Shown here: positions 8,909 through 16,974 of the stretch, piece by piece
Layout of the letters: each line of letters begins with the position of its first letter
How positions within the stretch are numbered: position 1 is the first letter of the stretch
Assembly: GCA_963784805.1 (NCBI GenBank)
Contig: CAWASR010000022.1
Coordinates: 28,288 to 92,287, forward strand
Length of the DNA: 64,000 nucleotides
Reading direction: 5' to 3'
Source: Roseiarcus sp963784805
GTDB lineage: Bacteria > Pseudomonadota > Alphaproteobacteria > Rhizobiales > Beijerinckiaceae
The notes under the pieces: model-generated
Told to the model about the DNA's origin: nothing
Database searches by the model: none
What the model saw: the letters and a program-made list of their open reading frames with translations, nothing else
Translations under genes and position numbers: made by a program

Positions 8909-9601
8909 TCAGATGATGTTGGCGGCGATATTGATCGCCAGCGCCAGCACGATGGTGTTGAAGAAAAACCCGACCACCCCCTGGATGACGCAGATCCGGC
9001 GCATGCGCTTCGAGGTGACGTTGACGTCGGAAGTCGCGAAGGTGCAGCCGATGACGAAGGCCTGATAGACGAATTCGCCCCAGTCCGGCTCGGCCACTCC
9101 GGGGAACTCGAGGCCGCCGCCAAGCCCGTCGCGCGCGCGGCCGAAATAGACGCCGGCATAGTGCAGCGCGAACATGACCTGCAGGAAGGTCCAGGCGCTC
9201 AAGATCGTCGCCCCGACCAGCGCCAGGCGCCAGGCCTTGGGCAGGCCGGTCAGTTCCTTGACCGGACCCAGCTCCCAGACGATCGCCGCCACGGCCGCCA
9301 CGGCCGCCACGATCCCCAGCACCACCAGCACCCACTGGTTCTCGTCCTCCGGCGCCGCCCTGGCGCGGGCGTCCCGCCTCCGGTCCATCATCATGAAAGC
9401 GATCATGACCAGGAACGCCCAGGCGCCGACGTTCCATGCCAGGAGAAGGCGCGTCGGCGCCCGAACCTCGAACGGAATGGCGAAATAGGTCGCAACCATG
9501 ATGATCGCGCCGGCGACGAGGCGCGGCCGATGGGCGACGCTCGCCAGAAAGCCGCCCGAGGCCGTGTCGGCTTTTGGCGGAAGGCGGGGTTTGGAGGTCA
9601 A
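8909..9601 (-). CDS. DUF1345 family integral membrane protein
   Basis: A reading of 230 residues from a TTG at 9601; an internal ATG at 9499 would remove the first 34 residues, and the open frame continues much further upstream without family similarity. The protein has about five membrane helices and the family-typical centre FALHYAGVYFGR, then FVIGCTFATSDVNVTSKRMRR near residue 195, and ends in a helix with many Ile/Ala. DUF1345 proteins are predicted inner-membrane proteins of unknown function. It lies 29 bases after hisS in direction of reading toward it, so they may share a transcript. The 5' end is uncertain. Confidence 0.75.
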   Translation of the reverse strand: MTSKPRLPPKADTASGGFLASVAHRPRLVAGAIIMVATYFAIPFEVRAPTRLLLAWNVGAWAFLVMIAFMMMDRRRDARARAAPEDENQWVLVVLGIVAAVAAVAAIVWELGPVKELTGLPKAWRLALVGATILSAWTFLQVMFALHYAGVYFGRARDGLGGGLEFPGVAEPDWGEFVYQAFVIGCTFATSDVNVTSKRMRRICVIQGVVGFFFNTIVLALAINIAANII

Positions 9602-9710
9602 GGAGGCGGTTCCAGTTTGGACGGCGCCTGCCTTGCCCGAGGCGGCATGGGGGGTCAAGCGGATCGCCGCGCTTGACGGGCCGGATCGCCGGAGCCTGGA
9701 CGCGACGCCG

Positions 9711-10496
9711 ATGACGGCGACGGTTTCCACGCGCGCCGACGGGCGCGTGACCCTGGTGACGATCGAGCGGCCGGAGCGGCGCAACGCCGTCGACCCTGCG
9801 ACCGCGCGCGCCCTGTTCGCCGCGTTCAAGCGCTTCGACGCCGACCCGGACGCCGACGTCGCGGTGCTGACCGGCGCCGGCGGCGCGTTCTGCGCCGGGG
9901 CCGATCTCCAGGCGCTGGCCGAAGCCGAGCTCGAGCCGATCGCGCCTGACGGCGAGTTCGGGCCGATGGGGCCGACGCGCCTCAGGCTCGGCAAGCCGGT
10001 GATTGCAGCCATCGAGGGGCCGGCGGTCGCCGGCGGAATGGAGCTCGCGCTCTGGTGCGACCTGAGGATCGCGGCGCGGTCGGCGGTCTTTGGCGTCTTC
10101 AACCGGCGCTTCGGCGTGCCGCTCGTCGACCTCGGCGCCATCCGCCTGCCGCGCATTGTCGGCCACGGCCGCGCGCTCGAACTGATCCTGACCGGCCGCG
10201 CGGTCGGAGCCGAGGAGGCGCTCCGGATCGGCCTCGTCAACGAAATGACCGGGGACGGCGAGGCGCTGGCCCGCGCGAGCGCGCTCGCGCGGACGCTCTG
10301 CGGCTTTCCGCAGGAAGCGATGCGCAACGACCGACTGTCGGCGATCCAGCAATGGGATCTGGACGGGCCGGGGGCGATCGCCAACGAAGTCGCGCTCGGC
10401 CTCGAGACCCTCGCCAGCGGGGAGACGCGCGAAGGGCTCCAGCGCTTCAAGAGCGGCGCCGGCCGGCACGGAAGCTTCGAGCCGGGCGTCAGGTAG
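9711..10496 (+). CDS. Crotonase / enoyl-CoA hydratase-isomerase family protein
   Basis: From the ATG at 9711 the protein has 261 residues, normal for the family. The crotonase oxyanion-hole segments are visible: LTGAGGAFCAGADLQAL (about residues 59-75) and AAIEGPAVAGGMELALWCDL (about 100-119), followed by FGVFNRRFGVPLVDLGAIRL. The family acts on acyl-CoA thioesters in the cytoplasm (beta-oxidation, amino acid or phenylacetate breakdown). The neighbourhood holds no other fatty-acid genes, so the substrate cannot be told. It faces away from the DUF1345 gene; the frame is open upstream to 9498 but the additional residues are not crotonase-like. Confidence 0.85.
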   Translation: MTATVSTRADGRVTLVTIERPERRNAVDPATARALFAAFKRFDADPDADVAVLTGAGGAFCAGADLQALAEAELEPIAPDGEFGPMGPTRLRLGKPVIAAIEGPAVAGGMELALWCDLRIAARSAVFGVFNRRFGVPLVDLGAIRLPRIVGHGRALELILTGRAVGAEEALRIGLVNEMTGDGEALARASALARTLCGFPQEAMRNDRLSAIQQWDLDGPGAIANEVALGLETLASGETREGLQRFKSGAGRHGSFEPGVR

Positions 10497-10576
10497 ACGG
10501 CCGGCCTCTCCCGTCGCCGCCGCGCCGTGTTCGGCTCCTGCGCGTCCCGAGGATCGCGTTTCGCGGCTTTCCGCGG

Positions 10577-10610
10577 CTTGGGGCCTAAAATTTGACTTGG
10601 GGCCTAAATT
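10577..10610 (+). repeat. Direct repeat upstream of atp operon
   Basis: The sequence CTTGGGGCCTAAA occurs at 10577 and again at 10596, a 19-base period, 40-75 bases ahead of the atpI start. Near-helical spacing suggests either a two-site regulator operator or a short duplication. No regulator can be assigned. Confidence 0.4.
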
Positions 10611-10650
10611 CGTCGACCAGTCGCACGCGCTAAGGGCGAGGGCTGCGGCG

Positions 10651-11139
10651 ATGAGTTCGGGTTCCGACGATCGCGACCATGACGCGGCCCTGCGGGCGAG
10701 GCTCGACAAGCTCTCGGCCACGCTGAAGACGCGGGCGAAGGCGGCGGAGGCCGCAGCGCCGCCGAGCGGGGGGCCGCGCGCCGACAGCGGGGAAAGCGCG
10801 ATCTCGCTGGGCTTGAGGGCGGGGAGCGAGTTCGTCGCCGCGGTCATCGTCGGCGCCGCGATCGGCTGGGGGGCCGATCGTCTGTTCCACACCAACCCGT
10901 TCTTTCTGATCGCGTTCTTTTTCATCGGGGTCGTGGCCGGCGTGTGGAACGTGATCCGGGCGACTTCGCCCAAGGGCGAAGCTTCCGCGCGTAATTCGCC
11001 CTTGTCTCGCGCGGAGGCGCCGGATAAAGACGTGCGGCGATCGGCTGTGGGGGCCGATCCGGCGGCCTCGCAGGGGGGACGCGAAGCTTCCGGCCGGGCG
11101 CGCGAGCCCCTCGGCGGGGCGGATGACGACGAGGATTAG
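10651..11139 (+). CDS. atpI: ATP synthase protein I (AtpI) with extended acidic tail
   Basis: The ATG at 10651 gives 162 residues. A basic N-terminal helix is followed by two membrane helices (about 57-75 and 83-105) with the family stretch GAAIGWGADRLF and NPFFLIAFFFIGVVAGVWNV. AtpI assists assembly of the c-ring of the Fo motor. It starts the cluster atpI-atpB-atpE-atpF'-atpF, the usual separate Fo operon of alphaproteobacteria; the F1 genes are expected elsewhere. The tail after residue 105 is about 55 residues longer than I expect for this family and is low-complexity (ASQGGREASGRAREP..DDDED). Confidence 0.85.
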   Translation: MSSGSDDRDHDAALRARLDKLSATLKTRAKAAEAAAPPSGGPRADSGESAISLGLRAGSEFVAAVIVGAAIGWGADRLFHTNPFFLIAFFFIGVVAGVWNVIRATSPKGEASARNSPLSRAEAPDKDVRRSAVGADPAASQGGREASGRAREPLGGADDDED

Positions 11140-11144
11140 GCGAC

Positions 11145-11912
11145 GTGGCGACCGAAACCGGACCGGCGATCAATCCGGTCGAGCAATTCACGCTTCACCC
11201 TGTTGTGTCGATTCAGGTTGCGGGGCATGACGTCTCGCTGACCAATTCCGGGCTTTACATGTTGCTGGCGGTCGCCCTGAGCTGCCTTCTGGTCGCGATC
11301 GGCGCCAGGGGAGGCGCCGGCGTTCCCGGCCGCATGCAGGCGATGGCCGAGATGGCCTACGAATTCGTCGCCGGCATGGTGCGATCGGCGGCGGGCGAGG
11401 CCGGCATGCGGTTTTTCCCGTTCGTATTCTGCATCTTCTTCTTCGTGCTGCTGTGCAACCTGATCGGCTTCTTTCCTTATTCCATGGCGGCGACGAGCCA
11501 CATCATCATCACCGCCGCGCTGGCGCTGCTGGTGTTTTTCACCGTCGTCGTCGTCGGCTTCACCGAACACGGCCTGCACTTCTTCAAGCTGTTCGTTCCC
11601 CCGGGGGTGCCGATCTACATCCTGCCGCTGGTGGTGGCGATCGAGATCGTCTCCTTCCTGTCGCGCCCGGTCAGCCACTCGGTTCGTCTGTTCGCCAACA
11701 TGCTCGCCGGCCACATCACCCTCAACGTCTTCGGCAGCTTCGTCGTCATGCTGCTCGGCGCCGGCGCTGCGACCAAGGCGCTCGCCATTCTGCCGTTCGC
11801 GGCGACGATCGCGCTCGACGCCCTCGAATTGCTGGTCGTGTTGCTGCAGGCCTACGTGTTCGCCATGCTGACCTGCATGTATATCAACGACGCCCTTCAC
11901 CCCGGTCACTGA
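11145..11912 (+). CDS. atpB: ATP synthase Fo subunit a
   Basis: 255 residues from a GTG at 11145, five bases after atpI. Five to six membrane helices are evident; the essential proton-channel arginine is R181 in SHSVRLFANMLAGH, and the C-terminal helix ends AYVFAMLTCMYINDALHPGH as in alphaproteobacterial subunit a. It forms the stator half-channels beside the c-ring in the inner membrane. Its position between atpI and atpE confirms identity. Confidence 0.97.
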   Translation: MATETGPAINPVEQFTLHPVVSIQVAGHDVSLTNSGLYMLLAVALSCLLVAIGARGGAGVPGRMQAMAEMAYEFVAGMVRSAAGEAGMRFFPFVFCIFFFVLLCNLIGFFPYSMAATSHIIITAALALLVFFTVVVVGFTEHGLHFFKLFVPPGVPIYILPLVVAIEIVSFLSRPVSHSVRLFANMLAGHITLNVFGSFVVMLLGAGAATKALAILPFAATIALDALELLVVLLQAYVFAMLTCMYINDALHPGH

Positions 11913-11956
11913 CCAACCCGAAGACGTTTCTTTCGCAAGCGAAACAGGAGTCACGA

Positions 11957-12196
11957 ATGGAGCCGCATGAACTCGCGATCGCCGCCAAGTACATCGGCGC
12001 TGGCCTCGCCGCCATCGGAACCGGCGCCGCCGGCATCGGCGTCGGCACGCTGTTCGGCCAGTTCCTGAACGGCGCGCTGCGCAATCCGTCGGCCGTCGAC
12101 GGGCAGTTCGGCCGTCTGATTTTCGGGTTCGCGGTGACGGAAGCGCTCGGCATTTTCGCGCTGCTGATCTCGTTCCTGTTGCTGTTCGCCGTCTGA
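11957..12196 (+). CDS. atpE: ATP synthase Fo subunit c
   Basis: 79 residues from the ATG at 11957, preceded by AGGAG with 6-base spacing. A two-helix hairpin: glycine-rich helix 1 (AIGTGAAGIGVGTLFG), polar loop with conserved RNP (residues 42-44), and helix 2 carrying the proton-binding glutamate E62 in TEALGIFALL. It builds the rotating c-ring. Sequence and place in the operon leave little doubt. Confidence 0.97.
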   Translation: MEPHELAIAAKYIGAGLAAIGTGAAGIGVGTLFGQFLNGALRNPSAVDGQFGRLIFGFAVTEALGIFALLISFLLLFAV

Positions 12197-12273
12197 CGAT
12201 CAAGGATCAGCCGCCGATCCGCGGGAAGGCGCAAGACCGCGCGCCCGGGGTTCGGGGCACGGAGGACTAAGCG

Positions 12274-12837
12274 ATGGCTCAGCCGGCGCAATCGACGCCC
12301 GCCCAGACGACGCAGGCCGCGGTCGGTCATGAGGGCGCCGACCATCCGAACTTCCCGCCGTTCGACCCCAGCACGTTTCCTTCCCAGCTGGTCTGGTTCG
12401 CGATCGCGTTCGGCCTTCTGTACTGGTACATGTCGAAGCGCGCCTTGCCCCAGCTCGGCGCGGTGATCGAGGCGCGGAGGGCGCGGATCGCCAGCGATCT
12501 CGACGACGCGACCGCGATGCAGCAGCGCGCCGACGCGGCCGCCGCCGCCCACGCCAAGACACTGGCCGACGCGCGCGCGAAAGCCCAGGGAGTGGCGCAG
12601 GCCGCTCGGGACCGGCTCGCTGCCGAATCCGAGGCGAGGCGCAAGACGCTCGAGGATGAACTGGGGGTCAAGCTCGCCGCAGCCGAGCGGCAGATCGCGG
12701 CGATGCGCGCCGAGGCGATGACGAATGTCGCGGCGATCGCGCGCGACGCGACGGGCGCGATCGTCGAGCGGCTCGGCGGGCGTCCCGCCGATCCGGCGGC
12801 GGTCGCCGCTGCGGTCGATTCGGTCAAATCGCGTTGA
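12274..12837 (+). CDS. atpF': ATP synthase Fo subunit b'
   Basis: 187 residues. After an Ala/Gln/Thr-rich N-terminal tail the membrane helix SQLVWFAIAFGLLYWYMSKR (about residues 38-57) leads into a long Ala/Glu/Arg coiled coil. Alphaproteobacteria, like photosynthetic bacteria, use two different b-type stator subunits; this is the first (b') and the next gene the second. Its extended N-terminal region before the membrane helix is typical for b'. Confidence 0.93.
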   Translation: MAQPAQSTPAQTTQAAVGHEGADHPNFPPFDPSTFPSQLVWFAIAFGLLYWYMSKRALPQLGAVIEARRARIASDLDDATAMQQRADAAAAAHAKTLADARAKAQGVAQAARDRLAAESEARRKTLEDELGVKLAAAERQIAAMRAEAMTNVAAIARDATGAIVERLGGRPADPAAVAAAVDSVKSR

Positions 12838-12850
12838 GCGGAGAGCCATC

Positions 12851-13336
12851 ATGAAACTCGAACCCGAGTTTTTCGTTCTTCTCGGATTCCTCGTCTTCAT
12901 CGGCATCGGCATCTATCTCGGCGCCCATCGCACCGTGTTGAAGGCGCTCGACGCGCGCGGAGAAGCGATCGCGTCCGAACTCGCCCAGGCCGCGAAGCTG
13001 AGGCAGGAGGCGACCGAGCTGCTGGCGAGCTTCGAGAAGAAGACCGCCGAAGCCGAGGCCAACGCCGCCGCGATCTTGGCCGAAGCCCGCGCGCAGGCCG
13101 AGCAATTGGCCGCCGACACCGCCGCTCGCATGGAAGATTTTATCGCCCGGCGAACCAGGCAGGCGGAGGCCAAGATCGCCTTCGCCGAATCCCAGGCCGC
13201 CGCGGACGTTCGCGCCGCCGCGGCGGACCATGCGGCTAGAGCCGCCGAAGTCGTCCTGCGCGATCAGATGCAGGGCTCGGACGGCGGCGAGCTGGTGGCC
13301 CGCGAGATCGCCGCCCTCGGCAAGCGCCTCAACTGA
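12851..13336 (+). CDS. atpF: ATP synthase Fo subunit b
   Basis: 161 residues from the ATG at 12851, 13 bases after atpF'. One N-terminal membrane helix (EFFVLLGFLVFIGIGIYLGA) is followed by an uninterrupted alanine-rich amphipathic coiled coil. It pairs with b' to form the peripheral stalk holding F1 still. The Fo cluster ends here; the next gene is unrelated. Confidence 0.95.
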   Translation: MKLEPEFFVLLGFLVFIGIGIYLGAHRTVLKALDARGEAIASELAQAAKLRQEATELLASFEKKTAEAEANAAAILAEARAQAEQLAADTAARMEDFIARRTRQAEAKIAFAESQAAADVRAAAADHAARAAEVVLRDQMQGSDGGELVAREIAALGKRLN

Positions 13337-13496
13337 CGCTTTGGGCGCGACGCTCTTGATTTGACCGGCGCAGCGCCTCATTGTCCGGCGGCAAGCGGAC
13401 GAGCGCGAGTTCCGCCGGGAGCCGGCGGCGCCAGACCGACGGGGCGACGCGCCCTCGATCCGGGCCGCGCGGGAAGGCGAGAGGGGAGCGACCGCA

Positions 13497-14021
13497 ATGA
13501 ATCGCGCGATCATCGGCTTGCTGCTGATTTTCGGCTTTCAGTCGCTGGCGCACGCGGGCGGCCGCGCGCCCCGCGGCGACCTGTTCTACGGGGCGCCGGC
13601 GGAGGCGCGCTGGGCGCCGTTCTGGGACCAGCTGCCCGGGTGCGGCGACGCCGGCGTGTTGTCGACGATCAGCGGCCGGTTCGCCCAGACCCAGCGAACG
13701 TACTGGAACCCTGAACTGGCGATCGCCGGGTTCGACCGTGTGCGCGAGATCGGCTTTCGCGCCAACGGCCTCTCTTATATCCCGCGCCGCTATTGCGTCG
13801 CCCGCGCCGCGATGAGCGATCTCAAGCGGCGAACCGTCGTCTACGCCATCGGAGACAATCTCGGCATCATCGGCTTGGCCTGGGGCGTCGAATGGTGCGT
13901 CGTCGGCCTCGATCCGATGCACGCCTATGATCCCGCCTGCGGCGCCATCAAGCCATTCATTGAGCAATGGCTCACCGTGCGGCCATGGCTCGGCGCGTAC
14001 GGCCTGCGGGCGCGCTACTGA
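13497..14021 (+). CDS. Small secreted protein of unknown function
   Basis: 174 residues with a clear Sec signal (MNRAIIGLLLIFGFQSLAHA-GG). The mature protein is Trp/Tyr/Cys-rich; the cysteines in PGCGDAG, RRYCVAR, EWCVVG and DPACGA could form two disulfides. I recognise no enzyme motif. The gene lies 36 bases before the secreted RNase T2 gene on the same strand, so coexpression is likely; whether it is an inhibitor, partner or simply a neighbour cannot be told. Similar proteins beside RNase T2 genes would support a pair. Confidence 0.75.
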   Translation: MNRAIIGLLLIFGFQSLAHAGGRAPRGDLFYGAPAEARWAPFWDQLPGCGDAGVLSTISGRFAQTQRTYWNPELAIAGFDRVREIGFRANGLSYIPRRYCVARAAMSDLKRRTVVYAIGDNLGIIGLAWGVEWCVVGLDPMHAYDPACGAIKPFIEQWLTVRPWLGAYGLRARY

Positions 14022-14057
14022 GACGCCCGCCCGCGCGAGCGCGTCCGAAAGGCTTCC

Positions 14058-14726
14058 ATGATTTCGCGTTTCGCGCTGAAGATCGCGGCCGGCGCGCTGG
14101 CGCTGATCGGCCTGCCGATGACGGCTTTGGGCCAGAGCGCGCCGCCGGTCGCGACCCAGCCGTTCGACTTTTATGTGATGACGCTGTCCTGGTCGCCGGG
14201 CTTTTGCGACCTCGGCGGCAAGGAAAAGTCGCCGCGACAATGCGCGGCCGGGTCCGGCAAAGGCTTTGTCGTCCACGGCCTGTGGCCAAACGACCGCGAT
14301 CGCCCGAATCCGGAGGCCTGCGGTCCGGACGTCTATGTTTCCTCAGCCGATTTGGCGGCGACGCGGGGTCTGTATCCCTCCCAGGGTCTCGCCGCTTACG
14401 AATACCGCAAGCACGGAACCTGCACCGGCCTGAGCCCGCATGACTATTTCGCCGCGGTCCAATACGTGCGCGACCAGCTCGTCGTTCCGGAGATTTTGCA
14501 GGCGCCCCGGCAGCGGCTGCGGGTCTCGCCCGCCGATCTCGAGCAGGCCTTCATCGCCGCCAACGGCAATCTGCATGCCGGCAACATGGCGATCACCTGC
14601 CGCCATGGCGAACTCGTCGACGTTCGTTTCTGCCTGTCGAAGGATCTCAAGGCCTTCGCCCTCTGTCCGAAGGTCTCCGGCCATACATGCCATTCAACGT
14701 CGATCGCCGTCGCGCCGGTGCGGTGA
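14058..14726 (+). CDS. Secreted ribonuclease T2
   Basis: 222 residues with a Sec signal (about residues 1-25, ending ALG-QS). Both catalytic segments are intact: CAS I in FVVHGLWPND (His73) and CAS II in YEYRKHGTCTG (E115, K118, H119). Family members cleave single-stranded RNA through a 2',3'-cyclic phosphate in the periplasm or outside the cell, mainly for nutrient scavenging. Four or more cysteines fit disulfide formation. No dedicated cytoplasmic inhibitor gene is recognisable next to it. Confidence 0.93.
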   Translation: MISRFALKIAAGALALIGLPMTALGQSAPPVATQPFDFYVMTLSWSPGFCDLGGKEKSPRQCAAGSGKGFVVHGLWPNDRDRPNPEACGPDVYVSSADLAATRGLYPSQGLAAYEYRKHGTCTGLSPHDYFAAVQYVRDQLVVPEILQAPRQRLRVSPADLEQAFIAANGNLHAGNMAITCRHGELVDVRFCLSKDLKAFALCPKVSGHTCHSTSIAVAPVR

Positions 14727-14778
14727 CTGGCGCGACGGCGCCAGGCGGCGTCTCGGTTCCAGACCGGCCGAGCGGCCG

Positions 14779-15642
14779 ATGAACTATCTCCACGCCTTTC
14801 ACGCCGGCAACTTCGCCGATGTGTTCAAGCACGCGATTCTCGCGCGCATCCTTGTCTATCTGACGCGAAAAGAGACGCCGGTTCGCTTCATAGACACCCA
14901 TGCCGGCGCCGGGCGCTTCGATCTTTCCGGCCCGGAAGCGGCGCGCTCGCCGGAATGGCGCGACGGCGTCGCGCGGCTTCTCAAGGCTTCGCCACCCGCC
15001 CCGGTCGCGAGCCTGCTTCAGCCCTATCTTCAGGCCATCGGCCCATACGACGCCGACGGCATGCCGGTCTCCTATCCCGGTTCGCCGGCGATCGCCCAGG
15101 CGTTGCTGCGTCCCCAGGACCGGATCGCGCTCTGCGAGGCGCAGACGCAGGAGCGCGCGAAGCTGGTTGCCGCGCTCGGGCGCGATGGCCGCCTCAGCAT
15201 TGTCGGCACCGACGGCTATGTCGCGCTCAACGCCTACGCGCCGCCAAAGGAGCGGCGCGGCCTGGCGCTGATCGACCCGCCGTTCGAGGCCGCCGACGAG
15301 GCCGACCGCGTTGCCGAAGCCTTGGCGCGCGCGCTTCGCAAATGGCCGACCGGGGTCTACGCGGCGTGGCGCCCGATCCGCGAATCCGTGGCCGACGCGC
15401 GCTTTCTCAACGCGGTCGCCGCGATCGGCGCGTCCAACATTCTGCGGCTCGAACTCGACGTCGGGCCTGGGCCCGCCGGCGTCCACGGCCAGGAGCCCCT
15501 GGCCCGCGCCGGCCTGATCATCGTCAACCCGCCGCATACGCTCGCCGGCGAGGCGCGGGCGCTGCTGCCCTGGCTCGCGAGACTTCTCGCGCGGGACGGT
15601 CGTGGCGCGCATCTCTGCGCGTGGTTGACCGAACCGAGTTGA
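14779..15642 (+). CDS. rlmJ: 23S rRNA (adenine-2030 N6)-methyltransferase
   Basis: 287 residues from the ATG at 14779. The hallmark N terminus MNYLHAFHAGNFADVFKH is present, followed by FIDTHAGAGRFDL as the SAM site and the catalytic LIDPPFEA, matching the RlmJ DPPYE motif with Phe for Tyr. RlmJ methylates A2030 of 23S rRNA (E. coli numbering) in the cytoplasm, acting on naked rRNA. It follows the RNase T2 gene by 52 bases. Confidence 0.93.
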   Translation: MNYLHAFHAGNFADVFKHAILARILVYLTRKETPVRFIDTHAGAGRFDLSGPEAARSPEWRDGVARLLKASPPAPVASLLQPYLQAIGPYDADGMPVSYPGSPAIAQALLRPQDRIALCEAQTQERAKLVAALGRDGRLSIVGTDGYVALNAYAPPKERRGLALIDPPFEAADEADRVAEALARALRKWPTGVYAAWRPIRESVADARFLNAVAAIGASNILRLELDVGPGPAGVHGQEPLARAGLIIVNPPHTLAGEARALLPWLARLLARDGRGAHLCAWLTEPS

Positions 15643-15721
15643 ACGGCGGCCGGCTGCGCCCTTGCTGGCGCGTCGCCAGTCAGTTTATATGCGAACGAGT
15701 TCGCAACTCCGGGGGCTTTCG

Positions 15722-16681
15722 ATGGCGCTGCCGAACGTTCTCAGGAACAAGCTGCGCCTGCCGGTCGTCGGCGCGCCGCTGTTCATCATCTCGCATCCGG
15801 CGCTGGTGATCGCTCAGTGCAAGGCGGGAATCGTCGGCGCGTTTCCCACCCTCAACGCGCGTCCGATTTCGCAGCTCGACGAGTGGCTGCACGAAATCAC
15901 CGAAGCGCTCGGCGCGCACGACCGCGCGCATCCGGAAAGCCCGGCGGCGCCCTTCGCGGTCAACCAGATCGTCCACAAGTCGAATACGCGTCTGGAGGAG
16001 GACCTCGCGCTCACCGTCAAGTGGAAGGCGCCGGTCGTCATCACTTCGCTCGGCGCGCGCGAGGACGTGAACTCGGCGGTCCACGGCTATGGCGGCTTGA
16101 CCTTGCACGACATCATCAACGACCGCCACGCCCACAAGGCGGTCGAAAAGGGCGCCGACGGCCTGATCGCGGTCGCGGCCGGCGCGGGCGGACATGCCGG
16201 CTCGCTCTCGCCCTTCGCGCTGATCCAGGACATCCGCTCCTGGTTCGACGGGCCTCTGCTGTTGTCGGGCGCCATCGCCACCGGGCACGCGGTTCTGGCC
16301 GCGCAGGCGATGGGCGCCGATCTCGCCTATATCGGCTCGGCGTTCGTCGCCACCGCCGAAGCGCGCGCGATCGACGACTACAAGCAGGCGATCGTCGACG
16401 GCGACGCGTCCCACATCGTGGGATCGACCCTGTTCACGGGAATCTTCGGCAACTACCTGCGTCCGTCGATCGCCAGGGCGGGGTTCGATCCGGACAACCT
16501 GCCGCACGGCGACGCCAAGACAATGAATTTCGCCGGCGGCTCGTCGAAAGCCAAGGCGTGGCGGGACATCTGGGGAAGCGGCCAGGGCATCGGCGCGGTC
16601 AGATCAGTGCAGCCGGCCGCCGAGCTCGTCGCGCGGCTCGAGCGTGAATACGCCGAGGCGAAACGACGCTTGTGCGGCTAG
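15722..16681 (+). CDS. Nitronate monooxygenase-like FMN enzyme
   Basis: From the ATG at 15722 (MALPNVLRNKLRLPVVGAPL), 319 residues. The family TIM-barrel features are visible: PLFIISHPALVIAQCKAG at the first FMN-binding strand, GADGLIAVAAGAGGHAG (about residues 148-164) and the phosphate-binding stretch LLLSGAIATGHAVLAAQAMG with GADLAYIGSAFVAT. Enzymes of this 2-nitropropane dioxygenase family oxidise alkyl nitronates or act as NAD(P)H:quinone/enoyl reductases. Substrate unknown here. The last part (NFAGGSSKAKAWRDIWGSGQ) is typical of the long proteobacterial subgroup. Confidence 0.85.
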   Translation: MALPNVLRNKLRLPVVGAPLFIISHPALVIAQCKAGIVGAFPTLNARPISQLDEWLHEITEALGAHDRAHPESPAAPFAVNQIVHKSNTRLEEDLALTVKWKAPVVITSLGAREDVNSAVHGYGGLTLHDIINDRHAHKAVEKGADGLIAVAAGAGGHAGSLSPFALIQDIRSWFDGPLLLSGAIATGHAVLAAQAMGADLAYIGSAFVATAEARAIDDYKQAIVDGDASHIVGSTLFTGIFGNYLRPSIARAGFDPDNLPHGDAKTMNFAGGSSKAKAWRDIWGSGQGIGAVRSVQPAAELVARLEREYAEAKRRLCG

Positions 16682-16974
16682 AGGCGAAGGCCGCGTCAAG
16701 ATCAATTTTGGTGCTGACCGTGGATAACGGGGACAACCTGGCGGCTGCTCTCGAATCCAGTTGGGGCGCGCCGAATTTCAGCGCATGCTGAAGCCGTAAC
16801 GGGGGAAACGAAGGGTGAAGGCGGCCTGCGGCCGGGAGCGGCCCTTGTCGCTGTTGGCCGGGCGCGCGTATGCTGGCCATGCTGGCCCATCGCCGATTCG
16901 CTTGAACGTGCGTTCGCCTCAACCCTTCGAGCTACGAGAGACGCCTTCGAACAACGGGAGACGCGCCCATCGCC

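Noticed and set aside
8094..10973. A 959-codon minus-strand frame covering hisS start, DUF1345 region and crotonase antisense
   Set aside because: Only its last part is real (hisS N terminus); the remainder is antisense to the crotonase gene or out of frame with the DUF1345 gene.
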